A stretch of 64,000 bases of DNA from Rhodoplanes sp. (GCF_013377085.1 NZ_JACAAX010000002.1:1-64000); one strand, 5' to 3'; shown: positions 44,809-53,351, counted from the first letter of the stretch. Notes: a model not told the origin generated them from the letters alone. Program-made: numbers and translations.

Positions 44809-44914
44809 GGTCATTCCGGGACGGCGCGGAGCGCCGGACCCGGAATCCAGCCCCATCCTGAGCATCCGTCGCTGGATTCCGGGTTCGCATCTGCGGCGCG
44901 CCCCGGAATGACGG
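44809..44914. repeat. Dispersed intergenic repeat, family A
   Basis: GGTCATTCCGGGACGGCGC at the left and GCGCCCCGGAATGACGG at the right, with inner CCGGAATCCAG and CTGGATTCCGG. Nearly the same layout as the copy at 30717. Placed between convergent genes. The rest of the gap 44616-44963 shows nothing else apart from the family E fragment. Confidence 0.8.
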
Positions 44915-44963
44915 TGAACTGGTCAGCCGGATTTACGTATCACTGCGCCCGCGGCCCGAACCG

Positions 44964-46316
44964 TCAGCGGCTGCGCCCCGCCAAAATCTCGCGGGCCCAG
45001 TCGAGCGCGTGCTGCGGCAGCTTGGTGCGCTCGCCCTCGAATTTCATCGGCCTGGTGGCGTCGAGCCCGAGCTTGGTCGACATGCCGTCGACCGAGGACG
45101 GGTCGAGCCGATTGCAAAACACCTGCGGCACCATGAAGAGATCCGTGTCGGCCTGGAAACGCGTCGCCAACGCCCACATCACCTCGTCCTCGTCGAAGAC
45201 GTCGATGTCCTCGTCCACGGCGACGGCGAACTTGATGTAGGAGTCGAGCCCCATCAGCAGCATCAGGGCCTGGCGCGCCTGCCCTTCTGCCGTCTTGCGG
45301 AACGACATGTAGGCGTGGAAATGCGTGCCCGACTTCGGGTAGTTCAGCGCCTTGAGGGTCGGCACCATCTCCTTCAGGCGATCGAACACATGCGCCTCGC
45401 GGGTGCAGCGGCTGAGCAGCAGATGCTCGGCCGAGTAGCCCGGCACGATGTCGAGGAAGATCGGCTTCGCCCGGCGCGTGATCGCCTTGACGTGGAACAC
45501 GTTGCGGGTCGAGCGATAGGTCGAGTAGCCGGTGTACTCGCCATAAGGGCCCTCGTCCTCGTGGATGCCGGCGAGGATCTCGCCCTCGATGACGTATTCG
45601 GCGTCGGCCGGAACCTCGATGTCGATGGTCTTGCATTTCACCAGGTGGACGGGCTGCTTCATCATCGCGCCCGCGATGGCCAGCTCGTCGACCTCCATGG
45701 CGACCTTGGCGGCGGCGGCGATGTAGATGGCCGGATGACAGCCGATCACCACGGCGACCTCGAGATTCTTGCCGCGCGCCTCGCAGCGCTGCAGATGGTC
45801 CCAGATGTGGCCGCGCGAATGCAGGCTGACGCCGAATTTCTGTGGGCCCTTGAGCTGCATGCGCTGGAAGCTGAGATTGCGAACCCCGGTGTCCGGATCC
45901 TTGCAGATCAGGATGCCCGAGCCGATGTAGCGCCCGGCATCGGCCTCGAAGTGCCGTGAGATCGGCAGCTCGCCGGCGTCGGCCTCGTTGCCGAGCGCGA
46001 TCACCTCCTGCACGGGGGCATGGGCGCGCGAGACGACGGCCGGCACCAGATTGGCCATCGCGTCGGTCCAGGCCTGGGCGAAGCCGCCGGGCGGCACGCC
46101 GGCGATGCGGGCGATGCGGGCGCGGTCGGCGAACAGGTTCATCACCACCGGCCCCTCGAACCCGTCCGGCCGCTCGACCACCACCACGGGGAAGCGCTTC
46201 TTCGCCTCCAGCTCCAGCACCAGGGCGGTGGGCAGGAAGTCGAGATCGGTCGTCCCGGAGAGGACGAGCTTCTCGCTGTCGGGAAGGTCCTTGAGGAAGT
46301 CGGCGAGGCTGGGCAT
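44964..46316 (-). CDS. UbiD family decarboxylase
   Basis: A 450-residue prenylated-FMN-dependent (de)carboxylase. Catalytic residues of the family can be placed: Asn147 and Arg152 in NLSFQRMQ (spacing as Asn168/Arg173 of fungal Fdc1) and Glu255 and Glu260 in EGPYGEYTGY (as Glu277/Glu282). IGCHPAIYIAAAAK and HFHAYMSFRKTAEGQ are further family blocks. Relatives decarboxylate aromatic, heteroaromatic and alpha,beta-unsaturated acids. No UbiX (prFMN synthase) gene is in the window. An ATG 12 codons upstream (46352) is possible. It lies downstream of a GntR gene, at the end of the 46-55 kb block. Confidence 0.92.
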   Translation of the reverse strand: MPSLADFLKDLPDSEKLVLSGTTDLDFLPTALVLELEAKKRFPVVVVERPDGFEGPVVMNLFADRARIARIAGVPPGGFAQAWTDAMANLVPAVVSRAHAPVQEVIALGNEADAGELPISRHFEADAGRYIGSGILICKDPDTGVRNLSFQRMQLKGPQKFGVSLHSRGHIWDHLQRCEARGKNLEVAVVIGCHPAIYIAAAAKVAMEVDELAIAGAMMKQPVHLVKCKTIDIEVPADAEYVIEGEILAGIHEDEGPYGEYTGYSTYRSTRNVFHVKAITRRAKPIFLDIVPGYSAEHLLLSRCTREAHVFDRLKEMVPTLKALNYPKSGTHFHAYMSFRKTAEGQARQALMLLMGLDSYIKFAVAVDEDIDVFDEDEVMWALATRFQADTDLFMVPQVFCNRLDPSSVDGMSTKLGLDATRPMKFEGERTKLPQHALDWAREILAGRSR

Positions 46317-46442
46317 GGCGGGTCCGCAGGATGGCGAGGGAATGCCCCTCATATACGGAAGCCGGCGCGAGTGCACGCGTCCAGCGGCGAGCGGCGGCGC
46401 GGCGCTCATCCCGAGGGCGAGAAACGCCGCCCCGTCCCGGTC

Positions 46443-46529
46443 GTCACCGCCGGACTTGATCCGGCGGTCCATCGCTTCGAAACAAGCCTTGTTTCGAGAT
46501 GGATTCGCGGGTCGAGCCCGCGAATGACG
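46443..46529. repeat. Dispersed intergenic repeat, family G (GTCACCGCCGGACTTGATCC)
   Basis: GTCACCGCCGGACTTGATCC and GGCGGTCCATCG mirror GATGGATTCGCGGGTCGAGC and CCGCGAATGACG; between them CGAAACAAGCCTTGTTTCG is a perfect small hairpin. It separates the GntR and UbiD genes. Confidence 0.75.
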
Positions 46530-46552
46530 AATGGAGGGCTGGTGCGTCCGTA

Positions 46553-47254
46553 TCACTCCGACAGAGCAATAAAGTCGGTCAGGTCGTCGCCGAGGAAATT
46601 GACATGGTCGCGCATCGCCGCGTGGGCCCGCTCGGCGTCGTGGGAGCAGATGGCCGCCATGATGGCCTCGTGCTCCTTCACGGTCTTTTCGAGCCGGTGC
46701 GGCTTGTAGGTGACGCGGCGGCGGAACGGAGCGACGCGGTTGCGGAGCTGGCGGGCCTGCTCCGCCAGATAGGCGTTGCGGGCGGCATCGTAGATGGACT
46801 CGTGGAACTCCTGGTTGATCAGATAGAGTGCTTCGACGTCGCCGTCCTCGGCGGCCCGCTCGAGCCGCGCGTGGATGGCCTTCAGCGCGCGATCCTGCTC
46901 GGGCGACTGCCGGCGCGAGGCGAGCCGGGCGCACAGCCCCTCCAGCTCGGCCATCACCTGGAACATCTCGAGCAGCGTGTTGATGCTGATCTTGCGTACC
47001 ACGACGCCCTGCCGGCTCTTCAGCTCCACCATGCCGCTCGCGGCGAGCAGCCGGAACGCCTCGCGCACCGGGGTGCGTGACACGCCGTAACGCTCGGCCA
47101 CGTCCTGCTCCTCCAGGCGGTCGCCGGGCTGGACCGTGCCCTTGACGATGGCGTCCTCGAGCTCGCGGTAAAGCATGTCGGTGAGCGTCTGGCCCGCCTC
47201 GCGCTCGGAGGAGCCGGCCGCCTTCCTGAGTGCATCTCGCTTCGTCTTCAGCAT
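46553..47254 (-). CDS. GntR family (FCD domain) transcriptional regulator
   Basis: A 233-residue FadR-subfamily regulator. The winged helix-turn-helix (about 24-90) contains LEEQDVAERYGVSRTPVREAFRLLAASGMV; the FCD effector domain (about 95-225) has its metal-type residues in NQEFHESIYDAARN and VKEHEAIMAAI. It sits between the GNAT and UbiD genes on the same strand and is the only regulator of the 46-55 kb block, so control of that catabolic set is likely. Confidence 0.93.
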   Translation of the reverse strand: MLKTKRDALRKAAGSSEREAGQTLTDMLYRELEDAIVKGTVQPGDRLEEQDVAERYGVSRTPVREAFRLLAASGMVELKSRQGVVVRKISINTLLEMFQVMAELEGLCARLASRRQSPEQDRALKAIHARLERAAEDGDVEALYLINQEFHESIYDAARNAYLAEQARQLRNRVAPFRRRVTYKPHRLEKTVKEHEAIMAAICSHDAERAHAAMRDHVNFLGDDLTDFIALSE

Positions 47255-47289
47255 GTCTGCCGCCGTCGTATGGTGGACCGCAAGAGGTC

Positions 47290-48048
47290 TCAGCCGGGCA
47301 CCGGGGCCCGCTCGTCCTCGCCCTGCCCGCGGGCCACGGCATCCGTCATCATATCGCCGAGACGAACCTTCTGCCGGCCGTCCGCGTCGAAATTGCCGGG
47401 CGCGAGCCAGGCCTCGAAGGCGGCCCGGCGGGCCGGCCATTCCGAGGCCAGCATCGAGAACCAGGCGGTGTCGCGCAGCCGGCCCTTCTGGATCATGTGG
47501 CGCGGGAAGATCCCTTCGAACGTGAAGCCGAACCGCAGCGCCGCGCGCCGCGACGGCGCGTTGAGGGCATTGCACTTCCACTCGAAGCGCACGAAGCCGA
47601 GGTCGTCGAAGACATGTCGCGCGGCGAGGAAGATCGCCTCGGTGCCGCCGGGCGCGCGCGAGACCGCGCCCGTGAAGAGGATGTTGCCGACCTCGATCAC
47701 CTTGTGGGCCGGTTTTATGCGCATGAGGCCGAGATGGCCCGCCGCCTTCCCGCTCGCAATGTCGACGATGGCGAGCGTCACCGGCTCGTCGCGGCCCGCG
47801 ACGCTCTCCAGATAGGTGCCGAAGGCCGCGCGCTCCGAAAACGGCCCGGCATTGAGATAGAGCCACAGCGGATCGTGGTCGGGCCCGCGCGAGGCGGCGA
47901 ACAGGTCGTCGCCGTGTGCCGCCGGGTCGAGCGGCACGAGCGTCACGAAGCGGCCCGCGAGCATGCGGCGGTCCGGCCGCTTCGCCGGCGGCCCGTCGTC
48001 GATCGGGCCGATCGGCAGGCCGGAGGCTGGATCGTTCACCGGGCGCAT
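47290..48048 (-). CDS. GNAT family N-acetyltransferase (RimJ/RimL-like)
   Basis: A 252-residue acetyltransferase: LAGRFVTLVPLDPAAHGDDLF at the start of the domain, then GHLGLMRIKPAHKVIEVGNILF and the acetyl-CoA region ending APSRRAALRFGFTFEGIFPRHM, the RimJ/L pattern (N-x-x-S-x-x-x-x-x-x-x-GF). The ATG at 48048 is preferred because GGAG lies about nine bases upstream; that sequence is the end of the M20 gene. Acetylation of an amino compound from the same pathway is possible. Confidence 0.88.
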   Translation of the reverse strand: MRPVNDPASGLPIGPIDDGPPAKRPDRRMLAGRFVTLVPLDPAAHGDDLFAASRGPDHDPLWLYLNAGPFSERAAFGTYLESVAGRDEPVTLAIVDIASGKAAGHLGLMRIKPAHKVIEVGNILFTGAVSRAPGGTEAIFLAARHVFDDLGFVRFEWKCNALNAPSRRAALRFGFTFEGIFPRHMIQKGRLRDTAWFSMLASEWPARRAAFEAWLAPGNFDADGRQKVRLGDMMTDAVARGQGEDERAPVPG

Positions 48049-48052
48049 CGCG

Positions 48053-49312
48053 TCACTCCGCATTCGCCAGCCCGAACGCCGTCTCGGCCAGCACGCGCGC
48101 GCCGGCGGCGATGTCGTCCTTCGTGGCGCTCTCGGCTTCGTGGTGGCTGAGGCCGTTCTTGCATGGGATGAAGATCATTCCGGTCGGGCAATGGTAGTGC
48201 AGATATCGCGCGTCATGCCCGGCGCCGGATGGAATGTCCATCCAGGTGATTCCGAGGTCGGCGGCGGCGGCGCGGATGCGGTCGCGGACCGCGTCCGGAA
48301 AGGTGAGCGGCGGGTCGTGCAGAAGCTCGCGGACATCGACCGCGCAGCACCCCGCAGCATCGGTGCAAATCCGCGGGATGCGGTCGCCGAGATCGCGCAG
48401 CGTGTCGGCGTCGGGGTGGCGCAGGTCGATCGAGAAGACGACGCGGGCCGGCACCACCGAGGGCGCGTTCGGCGTCACCTCGAACCGGCCGATGGTGAAG
48501 CGCACCACGTCGGCCTCGTCCCACATCGCCTCCTGCAGGGCCTGGACCATGGCGACGGCCGACACCAGCGCGTCGCGCCGCACGCTGCGCGGCGACGTGC
48601 CGGCATGGTTCTCCTCGCCCGTGACGGTGACGCGAAACGTGCGCTTGCCCTGGATGCCGGTGACGACGCCGACGGTCCGCCCCTCCACCTCGAGAATCGG
48701 CCCCTGCTCGATATGCGCCTCGACGAAGGCGGCGACCGGGAAACCGAGCGGCCGCCGCGGCAGGTCCGGCTCGGCAGCCAGCACCTTGGCGATCTCGGTC
48801 GCGACGCCGACACCGTCGGCATCGTGAACCGCCAGGATATCGGCGAGCTTTCGCGCTCCGGTGAAAGCGGCCGAGCCCATCATACCGGGGGCGAAGCGGG
48901 AGCCCTCCTCGTTCATCCAGGCGACCACGTCGATGGCGCGGCGCGGCCGCACGCCCGCCGCCACGATCGCCTCGACGCTTTCCAGCGCCGCCAGCACCCC
49001 GAAGGCGCCGTCGAACTTTCCGCCTGTCGGCTGGCTGTCGATGTGCGAACCGATCAGCACCGGGGCGAGATCGGGCTCGGTGCCGGCCAGCCGCAGAAAC
49101 AGGTTGCCGGCGCCGTCGTTCGAGGCGACGAGGCCGATCGCCTCGCCCCAGCCGACCAGCACGCGGCGGGCGGCGACCTCCTCGTCCGACAGGGCCTGCC
49201 GGTTGACGCCGCCATTGGCGGTCGCGCCATACTGCGCCAGCTCCATGTGCCGCCGCCACAGGCGCTCCGCGTCCACGTGGCCGGCAATGCTTCTCTCGTG
49301 CGTCTCCATCAT
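48053..49312 (-). CDS. M20 family Zn-dependent hydrolase (N-carbamoylase / beta-ureidopropionase type)
   Basis: A 419-residue amidase of the hydantoinase/carbamoylase branch. Metal residues appear in IGSHIDSQPTGGKFDGAFG (His and Asp) and WMNEEGSRFAPGMMGS (catalytic Glu-Glu); HIEQGPILE, TGEENHAGTSPRSVRRDA (dimerisation-domain His) and the C-terminal PSGAGHDARYLHYHCPTGMIFIP finish the pattern. Members hydrolyse N-carbamoyl or N-acyl amino acids and ureido acids. Starts 27 bases after the alpha/beta hydrolase stop. Confidence 0.93.
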   Translation of the reverse strand: MMETHERSIAGHVDAERLWRRHMELAQYGATANGGVNRQALSDEEVAARRVLVGWGEAIGLVASNDGAGNLFLRLAGTEPDLAPVLIGSHIDSQPTGGKFDGAFGVLAALESVEAIVAAGVRPRRAIDVVAWMNEEGSRFAPGMMGSAAFTGARKLADILAVHDADGVGVATEIAKVLAAEPDLPRRPLGFPVAAFVEAHIEQGPILEVEGRTVGVVTGIQGKRTFRVTVTGEENHAGTSPRSVRRDALVSAVAMVQALQEAMWDEADVVRFTIGRFEVTPNAPSVVPARVVFSIDLRHPDADTLRDLGDRIPRICTDAAGCCAVDVRELLHDPPLTFPDAVRDRIRAAAADLGITWMDIPSGAGHDARYLHYHCPTGMIFIPCKNGLSHHEAESATKDDIAAGARVLAETAFGLANAE

Positions 49313-49322
49313 CAGTCGGTCC

Positions 49323-49356
49323 GCATCAATCTGTTCGCATCAATCTGTTCGCATCA
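49323..49356. repeat. 14-base tandem repeat at the alpha/beta hydrolase - M20 gene junction
   Basis: GCATCAATCTGTTC occurs twice in a row (49323-49336, 49337-49350) with a third partial GCATCA. On the minus strand it spans the end of the hydrolase gene and supplies its TGA stop (49340-49342). A 14-base unit is not a multiple of three, so copy-number change would alter the C-terminus or spacing to the next gene. Confidence 0.85.
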
Positions 49357-50221
49357 CTTGGCCCGGATCCGCCCGCGGATCGCGCGGCAGCCACTTGCCT
49401 GCCTCGACCATGGCCAAAAACTCGGCGAGCGCCGCGTTGAACACCGCCGGCTCCTCCAGATTGATGGTGTGGCCGGTCTTCGGCAGGATCAGCAGGCCGC
49501 AAGCCGGGATCACCCGCTTCATGTAGAGCGCCGGCTGCAGGCAGTGGTCGTCCTCGTCGCCGGAGACGACGAGCGTCGGCACCGGCATCTTGCGCAACCT
49601 GTCCTCCAGATCGTAGAGCGACGGGCGTCGGACCTGCACGCCCCGCATGGTGTTGGCGGCGCCGGTCGCCGAGTGCTGGCCGAGCTGGTCGGCGAACTCG
49701 CGCCAGCCGCGCGGATCCTTGTTCTGGAACTGCACCCGCGAGGCGCCGAGCGCATAGGTCTCGGCGAATTTTTTTGAGCCTTGCTCCAAAAAATTCTTCG
49801 CGACGTTTTCGGAGACGCCCTTGAAATACGCCTCGTGCTGCTTCTCGGCGCCGTAACCGGCGCCGGCGACGACCAGCGACAGCGCCTTGTCGGCGTGGTC
49901 GAGCCCGAAATGGACGGTGGCGAAACCACCCATCGACAGGCCGACGATATGGGCCTTGTCCAGACCGAGCCCGGTCACCACGTCGGCGATGTCGGAGGTG
50001 GCGCGCGCCTGCGAATAGCCGTCGAGATCGGTCGGGACGTCGGACGGCGGATAGCCGCGTGCCGCAAAGGTGATGCAGCGATAGCGGCGGGCGAAGAACC
50101 GCATCTGCGGCTCCCAGCCGCGATGATCGCCGCCGAACTCGTGCACGAACACGATCGGCGTGCCGGTGCCCGCCTCCTCGTAGTAGAGCTTCACCCCGTC
50201 ACTGGCCGTCACGTAACCCAT
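49340..50221 (-). CDS. Alpha/beta hydrolase
   Basis: A 293-residue hydrolase. The nucleophile is Ser96 in the elbow GLSMGGF, the acid residue lies in VVSGDEDDHC and the catalytic His in LPKTGHTINLEEP; the oxyanion-hole region is FVHEFGGDHRGW. It resembles enol-lactonase, esterase and meta-cleavage hydrolases. Codons for about residues 142-151 form a long inverted repeat (49766-49796). Part of the same-strand block; the next gene is an M20 amidase. Confidence 0.9.
   Translation of the reverse strand: MGYVTASDGVKLYYEEAGTGTPIVFVHEFGGDHRGWEPQMRFFARRYRCITFAARGYPPSDVPTDLDGYSQARATSDIADVVTGLGLDKAHIVGLSMGGFATVHFGLDHADKALSLVVAGAGYGAEKQHEAYFKGVSENVAKNFLEQGSKKFAETYALGASRVQFQNKDPRGWREFADQLGQHSATGAANTMRGVQVRRPSLYDLEDRLRKMPVPTLVVSGDEDDHCLQPALYMKRVIPACGLLILPKTGHTINLEEPAVFNAALAEFLAMVEAGKWLPRDPRADPGQVMRTD
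49766..49796. other. AT-rich inverted repeat inside the alpha/beta hydrolase gene
   Basis: GAATTTTTTTGAGC and GCTCCAAAAAATTC are 14-base arms with one mismatch around a CTT loop. The T7 and A6 runs stand out in GC-rich coding sequence. In RNA either strand would form a stem followed by or containing a U-run, resembling an intrinsic terminator. It codes KNFLEQGSKKFAE, so it is compatible with the protein. Confidence 0.7.
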
Positions 50222-50258
50222 CGTCGTCTCCCTCGGCCCATCGCCGATCCCGCCCCCT

Positions 50259-50337
50259 CCGCTCATTCCCGCGAAAGCGGGAATCCAGAGCCACACGTCG
50301 GGCGGCCCTTGGGTCCCCGCTTTCGCGGGACGAGCGG
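50259..50337. repeat. Dispersed intergenic repeat, family F
   Basis: CCGCTCATTCCCGCGAAAGC and GGGAATCCAG at the left, CTTGGGTCCCCGCTTTCGC and GGGACGAGCGG at the right: the element at 39889 in reverse orientation. It fills the gap between the aminotransferase stop and the alpha/beta hydrolase start, so it does not interrupt any frame. Confidence 0.82.
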
Positions 50338-50370
50338 AGATCGGGGCGACCATCTCCACTGAAAAACGTC

Positions 50371-51501
50371 TCAGAACATCGCCACCGTCTCGTTGATCCC
50401 ACGCGCCTCTTCCACGGCCTGCGGCAGCGCCGCGCAAAAGGCGTCGACCCACTCGGTCGGCACGCTGACGCTCACCTTGATGAAGCGGTCGCCGAACGCC
50501 TTGGTGTGATAGCCGCCGTGACGGATCTGGATGTTCCGCTTGGCCATCGCCATGCAGATCGCCTCCGGCCGCAGCCCGGCTCTGTCGACCTCGATGACCA
50601 GAAAATTGCCGTTGGACGGAAACACCGGCAGATGCAGGCCGCAGGCCTCGGCAACGTCGCGCACGCGGCCCTGGCTCTCGCGCTGCGCTGCCAGCACCTG
50701 CGGGAACCACTCGCCCTTGACCTTCAGCCCGGCGATGGCGCCGCGCTGCGCCAAGATGCTGGAACCGAGATTGTTGGGCGGCGCCGCCGCGAGCGTTTCG
50801 GCGAGATCCGGATGCGTCACCACCGCCCCCATGCGCAGCCCGGCGAAGCCGAGCCATTTGGAGAAGCTCCACACCGTGACGGTGCGCTCGGGATAGAGCT
50901 TTGCCGCGAGATGATGGTCGAAGGCGAAGTCGCGATAGGTGCAGTCGTGGATCAGCCAGGCGCCGACCGAGCGGGCGATGTCGACGATCGCGGCGATCTC
51001 GTCGGCCGTGCAGCAGGTGCCGATCGGGTTGTTGGGATCGACGATGTAGATCACCTTTGTGCGCGGGGTGACCACCTTCCGCAGCCGCTCCGGGTCGAGC
51101 CGCCAGCCGTGCTCGGCACCGTAGATCGGAAGCTGAATCACCTCGGCGCCGGCGGCACGGGCGAACGACATCGGCCATGCCCAGGTCGGATCCGTGGTGA
51201 CGAACTGGTCGCCCGGCCCGCACAGCGTGCGGCACACGTGATAGAGGCCGGAGACCGCACCGTCGGTGATCAGCGCCGACAGTCCGTCGAGCCCGAGGTC
51301 GTGCACCACGAGGGCGCGCAGCTCCTCCAGCCCGACGGGCGGTGCGTAGGCGTGATAATTCTCGCCCTCGATGCAGTCGACCAGCGCCTTTCGCACGGCC
51401 GGGTGGGATGGATAGTGATTGGTGTTCTGCCCCATCCAGCGCAGGCCCGGCGTGCTCATCAGCCGGTCGAAATGCTGGTTGCGGCGCTCGAAGTCCTTCA
51501 T
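50371..51501 (-). CDS. Class I/II PLP-dependent aminotransferase
   Basis: A 376-residue fold-type I aminotransferase of the AspC/HisC-like group. The PLP Lys is K215 in WSFSKWLGFAGLRMG; VDPNNPIGTCCTADEI carries the Asn that contacts PLP, IHDCTYRDFAFDH the Asp and Tyr, and the Arg in IKVSVSVP-type C-terminal text would bind the substrate carboxylate. The ATG at 51501 follows GGAGC. It may remove the amino group of a product released by the neighbouring amidase. Confidence 0.92.
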   Translation of the reverse strand: MKDFERRNQHFDRLMSTPGLRWMGQNTNHYPSHPAVRKALVDCIEGENYHAYAPPVGLEELRALVVHDLGLDGLSALITDGAVSGLYHVCRTLCGPGDQFVTTDPTWAWPMSFARAAGAEVIQLPIYGAEHGWRLDPERLRKVVTPRTKVIYIVDPNNPIGTCCTADEIAAIVDIARSVGAWLIHDCTYRDFAFDHHLAAKLYPERTVTVWSFSKWLGFAGLRMGAVVTHPDLAETLAAAPPNNLGSSILAQRGAIAGLKVKGEWFPQVLAAQRESQGRVRDVAEACGLHLPVFPSNGNFLVIEVDRAGLRPEAICMAMAKRNIQIRHGGYHTKAFGDRFIKVSVSVPTEWVDAFCAALPQAVEEARGINETVAMF

Positions 51502-51562
51502 CGGCAAAGCTCCGGCAGGCGACCGGGCATCTCGCGGATGCCGGTCTGCAGGCCTCTCTCCG

Positions 51563-51694
51563 CCTCATGGTGAGGAGCGTTCCGAAGGAACGCGTCTCGA
51601 ACCATGGGCGGGCACTGCGACCGCCCCCGCCCTTCGAGACGCCCGCCGATCCCGGGCAAGCCCGCGATCGGCGGGCTCCTCAGGGTGAGGGCGG
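51563..51694. repeat. Dispersed intergenic repeat, family D
   Basis: CCTCATGGTGAGGAGCGTTC and CGTCTCGAACCATGGGCGGG at the left, CCCGCCCTTCGAGACGCCC and GGGCTCCTCAGGGTGAGGGC at the right; a central GCCGATCCCGGGCAAGC insert pairs with GCGATCGGCGGGC. Second copy of the element at 36192. It lies between the SDR stop and the aminotransferase start. Confidence 0.8.
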
Positions 51695-51721
51695 AGAGAG
51701 GCTGGTTCATCGGTATTCGGC

Positions 51722-52504
51722 TCAGATGATCGAGCGGCGCGATGCGATGCCGCCGTCGATGGTGACGATCGTGCCGGTGATGTAGCCGGCCTTCGGCGAG
51801 GCGAGGAACACGATCAGGTCCGCGACCTCCTCCGGTGTGGCGGGGCGCTTGCCCGGATACTTGTCGTTGAGCTCCTCCCAGCGACTGTCGTCGCCGTACC
51901 ACTCGGTGGCGCGACGCTTCATCATCTTGGTCATGCGATCGGTCGCGACCGGCCCCGGATTGACGCCGACGACGCGCACGCCGTGGTCGAGGCTGACGCC
52001 GCCCAGTGCCCGCGTGAACGCCATCAGCGCCGCATTGCCGGAAGCGCCGGCGATGTAGTTGGCGTCCCAGTTCTCGCCGGAGTTGCCGATGTCGTTGACG
52101 ATGACGCCGGAGCCACGCGCCTGCATGCGCGGGTAGATCAGGCGCGTCAGGTTGATATAGCCGTAGACCTTGAGGTCCCAGCCGCGCCGCCATGCCGCCT
52201 CGTCGACCGAAACCAGATCGCCCGACGGGATGTCGCCGGCATTGTTGACCAGGATGTCGACGTCCCCGCAGGCCGCGGCCAAGGCCTCGATCGCCGGGGT
52301 CTCCGACAGGTCGGTCGGATGGACAGCGACGGCGACGCCGTACTCCTTGCGGATGCGGTCGCGATTGGCCTCGAGCTGCTCGCCCGACCGCGCCGCCAGA
52401 TGCAGCGAGCATCCCTCCGCCGCGAACGCCAGCGCGGACGACAGCCCTATCCCCTTCGAGGCGCCCGTGACCAGGACGCTCTTCCCTTCGAGTTGAAGAT
52501 CCAC
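51722..52504 (-). CDS. SDR-fold protein with altered catalytic motif
   Basis: A 260-residue Rossmann protein with an intact cofactor end (VTGASKGIG at 12-20, NNAG at 87-90, AARS loop suggesting NADP) and the C-terminal VTIDGG block. The normal YxxxK is missing: after NDIGNSGEN the chain reads NYIAGASGNAALMAFTRAL, so Tyr150 is followed four residues later by Ala154, and Asn157 takes the place of the Lys that precedes AAL. Activity may rely on other residues. It is 19 bases downstream of the permease gene, in operon position. Confidence 0.9.
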   Translation of the reverse strand: MDLQLEGKSVLVTGASKGIGLSSALAFAAEGCSLHLAARSGEQLEANRDRIRKEYGVAVAVHPTDLSETPAIEALAAACGDVDILVNNAGDIPSGDLVSVDEAAWRRGWDLKVYGYINLTRLIYPRMQARGSGVIVNDIGNSGENWDANYIAGASGNAALMAFTRALGGVSLDHGVRVVGVNPGPVATDRMTKMMKRRATEWYGDDSRWEELNDKYPGKRPATPEEVADLIVFLASPKAGYITGTIVTIDGGIASRRSII

Positions 52505-52523
52505 TTTTTTCTCCGATGGGACG

Positions 52524-53345
52524 TCAGAGTGCTTCTGCGGAATATGCGCGGTTGGCGAGCCATTCCCCGAACGCGACGAGGCCGTAGAGAAGCAGACCGG
52601 CGAGGCACAGGACGACGATGGCCGCCATCGACACCTCGGTGTCGGCCCGCGCGGTCGCGAAGATGATCAGATAGCCGAGCCCGGCCTGGGCCGTGATGAA
52701 CTCACCGATGATCACGCCGATGATGGCGAGCGTCATGGCGATCTTCATGCCGCTGAAGATGTAGGGCAGCGCCGAAGGAAAGCGGATCGACGTGAACACC
52801 TGCCACTCGGTCGCGGTCAGCGACCGGCACAGGCGCAGCATGTTCCGGTCGACGTTCATGAAGCCGGCCGTGGTGGCGATCACGACCGGAAAGAAGGCGA
52901 TGAACACCGAGAACGCGACGCGGGACTGCATGCCTACCCCGAGCCAGATGATGAACAGCGGCGCCAGCGCGATTTTCGGGATGAGCTGGAAGAACACGAG
53001 GTTCGGGTAGAGCGCGTCGCGGGCCAGCGACGAGTAGGTGATGAGGATCGCGAGCGCCACGCCGAGCACGGTGGCGAGCAGGAAGCCGACGGCCGATTCG
53101 AGCGTGGTCGGCACGGCGTGCATGAGCAAGATATCGTGCCGCGACACGATGTACTCGGCGATCGACAGCGGCGACGGCAGGATCACCGGGGGGATCTTCG
53201 CCACCGTGACGGCCACCTGCCAACCGGCGAGCAGCAGGAAGGCGAGGCCCAGCGGCAGTCCGACGGAGCGGAGGCTTCGGATGGCGGTGCCGGCCGGAAG
53301 CTTCAGGCTGGCGCCGGTCTCGGTTCCGATGGTGGCGTTGGCCAT
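52524..53345 (-). CDS. ABC transporter permease, SsuC/TauC type
   Basis: A 273-residue membrane protein with about six helices (first at 28-47) and the EAA-type cytoplasmic loop LCRSLTATEWQVFTSIRFPSALPYIFSGMKIA. It follows the ATPase gene by six bases and belongs to the ABC set whose binding protein is at 54205. Confidence 0.93.
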   Translation of the reverse strand: MANATIGTETGASLKLPAGTAIRSLRSVGLPLGLAFLLLAGWQVAVTVAKIPPVILPSPLSIAEYIVSRHDILLMHAVPTTLESAVGFLLATVLGVALAILITYSSLARDALYPNLVFFQLIPKIALAPLFIIWLGVGMQSRVAFSVFIAFFPVVIATTAGFMNVDRNMLRLCRSLTATEWQVFTSIRFPSALPYIFSGMKIAMTLAIIGVIIGEFITAQAGLGYLIIFATARADTEVSMAAIVVLCLAGLLLYGLVAFGEWLANRAYSAEAL

Positions 53346-53351
53346 GGGCGA

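Noticed and set aside
19817-51694. CRISPR array as explanation for the palindromic repeats
   Set aside because: Copies are single, far apart, of unequal length and lack regular spacers.
50259-51694. Insertion sequences at the repeat elements
   Set aside because: No transposase frame, no target-site duplication seen, and elements are only 75-170 bases.
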